From the NCBI GenBank assembly GCA_031266895.1, contig JAISAD010000047.1:1-23352 (forward strand): a DNA stretch of 23,352 nucleotides, in the 5' to 3' direction. The notes beneath the pieces are model-generated. The model worked only from the letters and a program-made list of their open reading frames with translations. It was not told where the DNA came from and did no database searches. Positions within the stretch are counted from its first letter, which is position 1, and each line of letters begins with the position of its first letter. The stretch comes from Bacteroidales bacterium. Lineage in GTDB: Bacteria; Bacteroidota; Bacteroidia; Bacteroidales; WCHB1-69. Below are positions 8,056 to 14,623 of the stretch, piece by piece. The position numbers and the translations under genes are program-made.

Positions 8056-11000
8056 ATGAAAAAAATATTTGTCCTGGTGGCAATAATTGTTTTCTTGCTG
8101 AACGGCCTCTTTGCTCAAAATAAACCGGCATATCAAATTACCAGTAACAGTTTAGCAACAGGATTGACCGTTACTTTTAAAACCGGTAAAATTGAGATAA
8201 CAAATGTGAAAATCGATAGCGGCTTTTTCTCGCATATTACCATTGCAGGCGAAAATTACAGCAACTCTACCGAAATCGGGAAACCGGAATTGCCTGTTTT
8301 AGTAAAACTTATAGAAATTCCGATATGCGATGATTTAATACTCACCGTCAATCCCCTGTCAAATTATCGTGAATATGATGCCGCCGAGCTGGGTATTCTC
8401 TATCCTATTTTTCCGGCGCAGCCCTCCTATTCCAAATCGTACGAAGGGCCTGTTAAACTAATTAAAGACGAATCTGTTTACAATACCAATCAGTTTTACA
8501 GTCCCATGCCCCTGGGACATATCGAAAAAGCAGGCATTAAGCGCAACGTGAATATAGCAGCTCTCTATTTTTCACCGATTACATATAATCCGGTTACGCA
8601 AAAAATTAGAGTTTACGAGACGGTTCAATTTGAAGTACAGTACCATAAAGCCAATATTCCGGCTACCTATCAAATGAAATCGCTGCATAACAATGGCATT
8701 TTCTTAAGCGCTCGAAATCAGCTTATTAATGCGATTGAGCCGTTACAAAAAAATACGATTGCTGCTGCTCCCATTAAATATTTGATTGTAGCGCACTCTA
8801 TGTTTCGCGGGCAGCTGGATAATTTTATAGCATGGAAAAAACGAAAGGGATTTCTCGTGGAGACAGCCTACACTGACGATTTCGGCACAGGCACAACCAG
8901 TACCAGCATTAAAAACTTCATCAAGGCACACTATGATAATGCCACGCCCGAAAATCCTGCCCCCACATTTGTGCTGCTGGTGGGCGATGTGGAACAAATT
9001 CCGGCCTTTAATAACGGAACGGGTCATGCTTCAGATCTGCCTTACATGTGCTGGACAGAGGGCGATAATCTTCCCGACTGTTACTACGGCCGGTTTTCGG
9101 CGCAAAATATATCACAACTGACCCCTCAAATTGAGAAAACGCTGATGTATGAACAATATACAATGCCCTCAACCGCCTATTTGAACAGCGCTGTTTTGGT
9201 AGCCGGTACGGCAGGCGGCGGATTAAATGACATGCAGAAAAAGATCAACGGGCAGATGAATTACTTGAGCAGCAACTACATGAATACGGCGCAGGGCTAT
9301 GCCAATGTGCACTATTATCAGTATAATTGCAGTAGTCAGGCAGCTGCCATTCGCGATAAAATCGGACAGGGAGTGGGCTTTGCCAACTATTCTGCGCATT
9401 GCAGCAGTGCCGGCTGGGCTAATCCTCAATTTAACATTTCGCAAATTTCAAATATGCAAAACCAGCACAAGTATGGCCTGATGATTGGCAATTGCTGCCA
9501 GTCAAGCAGATTTGACATATCCGAATGCTTTGCCGAAAAGCTGCTGCGCATACCCAACAAAGGCGCAGTAGGCTATATCGGCGGCTCGGATGACACCTAC
9601 TGGGAGGAAGATTATATGTGGTCAGTGGGCGCACACAGCGTTTTTAGTGAACATCCTGCCTACGATGCCACCTGCCTGGGGGCGTACGACCGACTGTTTC
9701 ACACTCATAACGAGCCATACAGCGATTGGATTGCTACCAACGGCGCTATTATTTCTGCCGGAAATATGGCCGTGCAGGCCTCCACTTCAACCCTGAAAAA
9801 CTATTATTGGGAAGTTTACCATCTCATGGGCGATCCCTCCGTAATGACCTACCTTTCCCAGCCCCAGCCTCTTGTTGTAAGCGTAAATACAACTCTGCTT
9901 ACCGGCGACACTACATTGGATGTACATGCTGTACCATACGCATACATAGCTCTCACCGGCAACAGCGGCACAACCCTGCATGCGGCAGGTTTTACCAATG
10001 AAGAGGGCGATGTTACCTTAACTTTTGGATCATTGCTCCCCGGCATTTACGAATTGGCTGCATCAGCTCAGAATCATATTATATCGTTTACCCCTGTCAA
10101 CGTAATAAATTCTGCAGGTTCTTATGTGATGGCTTCCGTAATGAGTTGCACCGACAGTTCGGGAATCCAATATAACAGCACCACCGAACTTGTGGCCACG
10201 CTGAAAAATCTGGGCGTAGCCAATGCCAATTCGGTATCGGTAAAAGTTACTTCGCTGTCACCACTGCTTACAGTATTGAACGATACGCTTTTTGTAGGAA
10301 CAATGGCCGCTGCCGGCGAATTAATCACTCAGCCTTTTCAGGTAAAAATTGCCTCCTGGCCTGCCAATGGAGAGCTGGCTCACATCAAAATGACGGTTTA
10401 CTTTGATGGCCAGGCTACCTCACGAGTTACAAGCTTGGCACTGAAAGCGCCTAAATTTGCTACCGAACTCTTTTCCATAAACGATTTGGGGAATGCTAAT
10501 GGCATTATTGAACCGGGCGAAGATGCAATTATTACAGTCAATAACAAAAATATTGGACATGCTGCTGCCGATGAAATATATGCCGCTATGGTTACCCATT
10601 ATTCAAAAGCAACTGTTTATGATCCCTTATTAGACAATCTGTCGGTTGCCGCCGGAGATGAATTGCATACACAGTTTATTATTCACATTGACAACAGTGT
10701 GGCAAAAGGCACCATAATTCCGCTCTACTATAAAATAAGAAAATGGCCCTATGAAACAATAGATACCTTTAAAATACAGGTAGGACAATCCATAGAAACA
10801 TTTGAAAATCAGAATTTCAGCACTTACAATTGGACAAATGGAAACTATCCGTGGAAAATTATTGCTGCGGAAGTGTACGAAGGGAATGCCGCTGCCCGTT
10901 CATACCCCAATTTGAGAGACAGCCTAAGCTCCACACTGCAATTTAACATTACGCTTGAGGCAGCCGGCGAAATCTCTTATGCTCGAAAAGTATCATCCGA

Positions 11001-11499
11001 AATCAACTGCGATTTCTTTTATTTCCATGTTGATAACCAGCAGAAAGAAGCCTTGTCGGGTGAAGTAGAGTGGGAAGTGGTTTCATTTTCCCTGCCTGCC
11101 GGCATGCACACCTTAAAATTTACCTATGAAAAAAACTACAGCAACAGCTACGGCAACGATTGCGCATGGATTGACAATATCGTTATTCTGGCAGGCCATA
11201 TTCTGGCGCCTGAAGATTTAGTAACAGATTTTCCAGCTATGCACATTGCTGCTTTGCCGGGTTACGAAATCAAACTCTACCCCAATCCGGCCGTTTCAAC
11301 CGTTACCCTCTCAACAGAAAACATGCCTGTCCATCAATGGGAATTGCTTGATGCCAGCGGCCGAATATTGAAACATAGCGGAAAACTGCGCGGAAACGAA
11401 AACGAAATTAACATATCGGATTTGGCCAGCGGTCTTTATTTCGTTAAGATTACGGGCGATAAACAGCAAATTACAGTAAAGAAACTCATTAAAAAATAG
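8056..11499 (+). CDS. Gingipain-like C25 cysteine protease with T9SS sorting domain
   Basis: A 1147-residue secreted or surface protease. It has a signal peptide at 1-21 and a C25-type propeptide to about 235. The peptidase C25 domain follows at about 240-600, with NYSAH ending at catalytic His448 and the nucleophile region GNCC at 478-481. Cys481 lies 33 residues after the His, the same spacing as His444/Cys477 in Kgp and His211/Cys244 in RgpB. The GYIGGSDDTYWEEDY motif also fits. An Ig-like domain follows at about 603-685, then further beta-sandwich segments and a jelly-roll adhesin-like domain from about 916. The C-terminal type A sorting domain is at about 1070-1147 (LYPNP at 1074-1078, ending VKKLIKK). 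It should be exported by Sec, moved across the outer membrane by type IX secretion and anchored. No haemagglutinin repeats like those of RgpA or Kgp are evident. Cleavage specificity cannot be read here. Confidence 0.93.
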   Translation: MKKIFVLVAIIVFLLNGLFAQNKPAYQITSNSLATGLTVTFKTGKIEITNVKIDSGFFSHITIAGENYSNSTEIGKPELPVLVKLIEIPICDDLILTVNPLSNYREYDAAELGILYPIFPAQPSYSKSYEGPVKLIKDESVYNTNQFYSPMPLGHIEKAGIKRNVNIAALYFSPITYNPVTQKIRVYETVQFEVQYHKANIPATYQMKSLHNNGIFLSARNQLINAIEPLQKNTIAAAPIKYLIVAHSMFRGQLDNFIAWKKRKGFLVETAYTDDFGTGTTSTSIKNFIKAHYDNATPENPAPTFVLLVGDVEQIPAFNNGTGHASDLPYMCWTEGDNLPDCYYGRFSAQNISQLTPQIEKTLMYEQYTMPSTAYLNSAVLVAGTAGGGLNDMQKKINGQMNYLSSNYMNTAQGYANVHYYQYNCSSQAAAIRDKIGQGVGFANYSAHCSSAGWANPQFNISQISNMQNQHKYGLMIGNCCQSSRFDISECFAEKLLRIPNKGAVGYIGGSDDTYWEEDYMWSVGAHSVFSEHPAYDATCLGAYDRLFHTHNEPYSDWIATNGAIISAGNMAVQASTSTLKNYYWEVYHLMGDPSVMTYLSQPQPLVVSVNTTLLTGDTTLDVHAVPYAYIALTGNSGTTLHAAGFTNEEGDVTLTFGSLLPGIYELAASAQNHIISFTPVNVINSAGSYVMASVMSCTDSSGIQYNSTTELVATLKNLGVANANSVSVKVTSLSPLLTVLNDTLFVGTMAAAGELITQPFQVKIASWPANGELAHIKMTVYFDGQATSRVTSLALKAPKFATELFSINDLGNANGIIEPGEDAIITVNNKNIGHAAADEIYAAMVTHYSKATVYDPLLDNLSVAAGDELHTQFIIHIDNSVAKGTIIPLYYKIRKWPYETIDTFKIQVGQSIETFENQNFSTYNWTNGNYPWKIIAAEVYEGNAAARSYPNLRDSLSSTLQFNITLEAAGEISYARKVSSEINCDFFYFHVDNQQKEALSGEVEWEVVSFSLPAGMHTLKFTYEKNYSNSYGNDCAWIDNIVILAGHILAPEDLVTDFPAMHIAALPGYEIKLYPNPAVSTVTLSTENMPVHQWELLDASGRILKHSGKLRGNENEINISDLASGLYFVKITGDKQQITVKKLIKK

Positions 11500-11501
11500 T
11501 T

Positions 11502-12047
11502 ATGCATAACACATCCGAACAGTTTGATACCATTACGGCGCAATGCCTCGATCTCTTTTCAAAGAAAGCCATCGACTATGGCGCCGCATGGCGTATTCTG
11601 CGCGCTCCTTCGCTCACCGATCAGATTTATATCAAGGCGCAACGCATCCGCAACATTCAGGAAAAGGGTGAATCTAAAGTAAATGAGGGTGTTATTCCCG
11701 AATTTATGGGCATTGTCAACTATTCTGTCATGGCTCTGATACAGTTGGAATTAGGTGCTGTGAATGCGATGGAAGAGCTGATGAATGTAGATGAAATTAT
11801 TGAAAAATTTAAATGCTGCATCGCTGAAGCTAAACAGTTAATGATGGACAAAAACCATGACTACAACGAAGTATGGCGCAATATGCGTATCAGTTCGCTG
11901 GTAGATATTATACTGATGAAAATTTTGCGCGTGAAACAGATTGAAGACAGGGCAGGCAATACTATTGTATCCGAAGGCATAGACGCCAATTACTACGACA
12001 TGATCAACTACGCAGTGTTTGCTCTTATTCTTATTCAATTAAAGTAG
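11502..12047 (+). CDS. DUF1599 protein with two tandem domain copies
   Basis: A 181-residue cytoplasmic protein made of two copies of the DUF1599 (nucleotide-modification-associated) domain. The copies are recognisable by a D-Y-x-x-x-W motif, Asp25-Tyr26 to Trp30 and Asp120-Tyr121 to Trp125, an offset of 95 residues. Each is followed by a similar helix set (R-x-x-x-I-E/Q at about 50 and 145) and ends in an N-Y-x-V-x-A-L-I helix. The family is helical, and a nucleotide-related role has been suggested from gene context in other genomes, but its activity is not established. It starts 2 bp after the protease stop, so the two are likely translated from one message, yet one product is secreted and the other has no signal peptide. 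Confidence 0.85.
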   Translation: MHNTSEQFDTITAQCLDLFSKKAIDYGAAWRILRAPSLTDQIYIKAQRIRNIQEKGESKVNEGVIPEFMGIVNYSVMALIQLELGAVNAMEELMNVDEIIEKFKCCIAEAKQLMMDKNHDYNEVWRNMRISSLVDIILMKILRVKQIEDRAGNTIVSEGIDANYYDMINYAVFALILIQLK

Positions 12048-12075
12048 CTATCTCCCCCACCTTTCTATATTTAAA

Positions 12076-12103
12076 TAAGGGCATTTAGTGAAAATGCCCC
12101 TTA
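12076..12103. terminator. Hairpin between convergent genes
   Basis: TAAGGGCATTT, a 5-nt loop and AAATGCCCCTTA form an 11-bp stem with one bulged C. It starts 29 bp after the DUF1599 stop and ends 32 bp from the stop of the minus-strand lipoprotein gene, so it could end transcription from both sides. The following sequence is A/T-rich but has no long T run. Confidence 0.7.
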
Positions 12104-12134
12104 ATAAAGATTAATTTATTTGCTTAACAATAAA

Positions 12135-12323
12135 TTAGGTCGGATATTTCATGCAAAAATAATCGTATAATCTATGGTGTAGAATAATGCTGTCAATTTC
12201 TGTTTTCCGATATTCTTTGACATATTGATAATAATCATTATCTGACTTAAAATCATTTTTATTTGATGAGGAATTGCACCCCAATAACACTATGGTACTT
12301 ATGGATATTAAGAATTTTTTCAT
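12135..12323 (-). CDS. Small predicted lipoprotein
   Basis: A 62-residue product starting at the ATG at 12321-12323. It has a Lys-Lys N-terminus, a hydrophobic core and a clear lipobox (LLGC followed by Asn-Ser-Ser-Ser), so it should be processed by signal peptidase II and lipid-anchored. The mature part is about 45 residues, polar and Tyr/Asp-rich (DNDYYQYVKEYRKTE), with no family I recognise. The frame is open 24 codons further upstream, to 12395, but that extension is not signal-like, so the internal ATG is preferred. It points towards the DUF1599 gene and shares the hairpin at 12076-12103. It may be a small intact lipoprotein or the 5' part of a larger degraded one. Confidence 0.55.
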   Translation of the reverse strand: MKKFLISISTIVLLGCNSSSNKNDFKSDNDYYQYVKEYRKTEIDSIILHHRLYDYFCMKYPT

Positions 12324-12423
12324 ACAGAAGTCGCTATTAGTGTTTAACAATTCTCCTTTTTTCGGAAGGCATTCTCTTGTGGTATGGCTTTGCACCGTTG
12401 CGCATAAACCGAAAACAACAGTG

Positions 12424-12431
12424 CAAAAATA
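12424..12431 (-). promoter_or_regulatory. Candidate -7 box for the small lipoprotein gene
   Basis: The minus strand reads TATTTTTG, fitting TAnnTTTG, about 100 bp before the lipoprotein ATG. The expected -33 position falls inside the palindrome at 12450-12464. Confidence 0.45.
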
Positions 12432-12449
12432 CTAAGTTTTTGTTTATAT

Positions 12450-12464
12450 CACGCTTAAAGCGTG
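12450..12464. promoter_or_regulatory. 15-bp palindrome, possible operator
   Basis: CACGCTT, a single central A and AAGCGTG form a perfect 7-bp inverted repeat. It overlies the -33 position predicted for the minus-strand -7 box at 12424-12431, where a bound dimer would block transcription. No regulator gene lies beside it. Confidence 0.5.
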
Positions 12465-12582
12465 CGTTGTTTTAATGGAAACAAAATATAGAACAAATAT
12501 AGCATAACATATTTCTTCTGTAAAAAGAATACACAAGATGCGTACAATTAGCCGTTTAATGCCACTTCGCTGATACCGATTA

Positions 12583-12612
12583 TTGCTCAATAAAAAATTT
12601 TTATTACTTTTG
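12583..12612 (+). promoter_or_regulatory. Promoter candidate for the DoxX-hydrogenase-like operon
   Basis: TTG at 12583-12585, exactly 19 bp, then TACTTTTG at 12605-12612: one of the best matches in the window to the Bacteroidota consensus. The DoxX start is 41 bp downstream of the -7 box, leaving a leader of about 35 nt. Confidence 0.7.
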
Positions 12613-12652
12613 CAACGTAATTTTTTGTCTAACAAATAACCGTCTAACTTGT

Positions 12653-13831
12653 ATGAAAAACAACCAAGAACCTGTATGGCTGAAAGTAATCCGCATATTA
12701 TTGGCAGCCGTTTTCCTTTTTTCCGGTTTTGTAAAAGCCGTTGATCCTATTGCCTTTTCGCACACTATCAGCGACTATTTTTTCTCGTTTAAAATGGGCT
12801 TTATGCAGCCTTTTTCACTCTTTTTTGCCATACTCCCCATTACTGCGGAGTTTGTGCTCGGCTTTATGCTGCTTTTCAGAATTAGAGTGAAGCTTACCAC
12901 CGCTTTCTACCTGCTTTTTATGGTATTTTTTTTCTTGCTCACTGCCTGGTTGGCATTGGCCGAACATTTGGAAACCCATCACGGCTACAATTTTGGTGTG
13001 GTAAAAGATTGTGGATGCTTCGGAAAAGCCATAGTTATGAGCAATTTACATACTTTCCTCAAAAATGTACTCATTATTATCCCTACTATTATCGTTTTTA
13101 TTAAAAGAAATAAAATACCCGATATTCGCCTCACTGTCTTAGGCCAATGGTGTTTTGCCGCATTGGGCGTATTACTTGTATCGCTCCTGCAATTTTACTG
13201 CTACCAACACCTGCCCATCATCGATTTTGGTGATTGGAAAAAAGGAGAAAATGTAGCCAAAACTTTTATAGAAAAACCGGCAAAAAAAGATATTCTATTC
13301 ATTTACAGAGAAATAACAGACAGTACAAACTTTAAAGTTTTAACTGCTGAAGAATTAAGCTCCATTACGGACAGTCAGTCCGATTTCTATGAAAAATTCA
13401 CGTTTGTGGAGAGACGCGACAGCATTATTGTCCCTGCCTATCATCCTGAAATTGCTGGCTTTAACATGATTGACAGCTCCGGCTACGATCACGCTTTTGA
13501 GTTGATTAACGAAGCCAGCACGCATAATGTTTACATCGTGTTTATGTACGACCTCTATGAAACCGACAAAGAGGGTGTTAAGCGAATAAAACGATGGGCA
13601 ACAGGCCTGGATGCCACTGCTACAGTGGTAGCCGTTACCAACTCGCCTGAAAACGATGTGACTGCTTTTATAAAAGAGCATAATTTTACTATTCCGATTT
13701 ACATCAATCCCATAGATCCGATTAAAGGGCCATTTGCCGTGCGCGATGCCGTGCGTGCCAATCCGGGCGTAATTCAGATACGCAGCGGCAAAGTGTTTGA
13801 TAAATGGAATTGGAGAGAATTATCAGAATAA
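12653..13831 (+). CDS. DoxX/MauE-family membrane protein with C-terminal soluble domain
   Basis: A 392-residue inner-membrane protein. The N-terminal half is DoxX-like: helices at about 9-27, 55-75, 85-105, 135-155 and 165-185, with a DCGCFG motif carrying Cys120 and Cys122 on a loop, a feature of DoxX/MauE redox-associated proteins. From about residue 195 a soluble alpha/beta domain follows that looks thioredoxin-fold-like, but it contains no cysteine and therefore no CXXC. A role in redox handling at the membrane is inferred from the family only. It begins the cluster with the DRTGG, ATPase and hydrogenase-like genes, 8 bp before the next start. I recall tpiA after this DoxX gene in Bacteroides; it is absent here. 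Confidence 0.85.
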   Translation: MKNNQEPVWLKVIRILLAAVFLFSGFVKAVDPIAFSHTISDYFFSFKMGFMQPFSLFFAILPITAEFVLGFMLLFRIRVKLTTAFYLLFMVFFFLLTAWLALAEHLETHHGYNFGVVKDCGCFGKAIVMSNLHTFLKNVLIIIPTIIVFIKRNKIPDIRLTVLGQWCFAALGVLLVSLLQFYCYQHLPIIDFGDWKKGENVAKTFIEKPAKKDILFIYREITDSTNFKVLTAEELSSITDSQSDFYEKFTFVERRDSIIVPAYHPEIAGFNMIDSSGYDHAFELINEASTHNVYIVFMYDLYETDKEGVKRIKRWATGLDATATVVAVTNSPENDVTAFIKEHNFTIPIYINPIDPIKGPFAVRDAVRANPGVIQIRSGKVFDKWNWRELSE

Positions 13832-13839
13832 TATAGAAT

Positions 13840-14187
13840 ATGACCGTAGAAAAAGTTTTAGAATTAGTTGAAGGAGAGTTAATTAACGAAATAACAATTG
13901 CTCCGGAATCCATAAATTGCGCTTTAGCTTCCGACTTGATGAGCGATGTGCTGACTGTACGCAATCATGAAACTATGATGCTGATTACAGGATTGACCAA
14001 CCTGCAAACCATCCGCACTTGCGAAATGTCAGACATCAAGCATATTCTTTTTGTACGCGGCAAAGAGGTTGCAGAGGAGATGAAAGCATTGGCCAGTGAA
14101 AACGATATTTTGCTGATACGCACCAAATATTCACTCTATCGTGCTGCCGGACTCCTCTTCGGAGCAGGCTTAAAACCTGTTTATTAA
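13840..14187 (+). CDS. DRTGG-domain protein
   Basis: A 115-residue soluble protein that is essentially one DRTGG domain. The N-terminus (about 1-25) is a strand-rich region. ALASDLMSDVLTV (about 29-41) matches the conserved G/A-x-x-S-D-L-L/M-S-D-V block of the family, and the tail DILLIRTKYSLYRAAGLLFGAGL matches the domain end. DRTGG domains occur in phosphotransacetylases and CBS-domain proteins and as single-domain proteins beside [FeFe]-hydrogenase genes. They are thought to be regulatory or ligand-binding. It sits 8 bp after the DoxX gene and 19 bp before the RsbW-like gene, in the order I recall for hydrogenase-associated regulatory cassettes of anaerobes. Confidence 0.8.
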   Translation: MTVEKVLELVEGELINEITIAPESINCALASDLMSDVLTVRNHETMMLITGLTNLQTIRTCEMSDIKHILFVRGKEVAEEMKALASENDILLIRTKYSLYRAAGLLFGAGLKPVY

Positions 14188-14206
14188 TCCTTTAAAATAG
14201 CAGATT

Positions 14207-14623
14207 ATGAAATTTGTCTATAATGTTGAAGGTGGTGATTTTACCAATGCAGGCTCTTCTTCAAGCGAAGTAAAAAAGATGATGAAGCAGCTTGGAGTAG
14301 CATCGGATATTATAAAGCATACGGTAGTAGCCCTTTACGAAGCCGAAGTAAATATTGTGGCACACGCCTATTCCGGCACGATTACGGTAGATATTGACGA
14401 AAACCGTATCCACCTGAAATTGGAAGATAAAGGGCCGGGCATTCCCAACATTGATCAAGCTATGCAAAAAGGTTACTCTACCGCCTCATCTAAAGTACGC
14501 GAAATGGGATTCGGCGCAGGAATGGGACTGCCTAATATGAAATCGAATGCCGATGTGCTCACCGTCAATTCGGAAGTAGGCAAAGGCACTACGGTAGAAA
14601 TTACTAACTATTTTTCCAAATGA
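14207..14623 (+). CDS. RsbW/RsbT-like GHKL ATPase (anti-sigma-type serine kinase)
   Basis: A 138-residue cytoplasmic GHKL ATP-binding protein of the anti-sigma-factor kinase type. The N box has Glu45 and Asn49 in EAEVNIVAHAYSG, the G1 box is DKGPGIPN starting at Asp74, and the G2 region is GFGAGMGLPNMK near residues 102-113. Such proteins phosphorylate a serine on an STAS partner or act as switch proteins; no STAS partner or sigma factor is encoded nearby. Its last four bases overlap the next start (ATGA), so translation is coupled to the hydrogenase-like protein, and a functional complex or signalling pair is the simplest reading. Confidence 0.88.
   Translation: MKFVYNVEGGDFTNAGSSSSEVKKMMKQLGVASDIIKHTVVALYEAEVNIVAHAYSGTITVDIDENRIHLKLEDKGPGIPNIDQAMQKGYSTASSKVREMGFGAGMGLPNMKSNADVLTVNSEVGKGTTVEITNYFSK

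Larger units (their letters stand above)
12324..12652. other. Non-coding gap with two outward promoters and a palindrome
   Basis: This 329-bp stretch between the minus-strand lipoprotein gene and the DoxX gene is A/T-rich. It holds a minus-strand -7 box (12424-12431), a 15-bp palindrome (12450-12464) and a plus-strand promoter (12583-12612). A 63-codon minus-strand frame at 12444-12635 has no family features and overlaps these sites, so it is not called as a gene. Nothing else is evident. Confidence 0.7.

Noticed and set aside
9690..9710. TGTTTCAC as a possible parS half-site
   Set aside because: Only half of the TGTTNCACGTGAAACA palindrome is present, inside the protease gene. A similar half-match near 14890 is also incomplete.
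12444..12635. 63-codon minus-strand open frame
   Set aside because: No signal peptide, family pattern or promoter. It overlaps the DoxX promoter and the palindrome.
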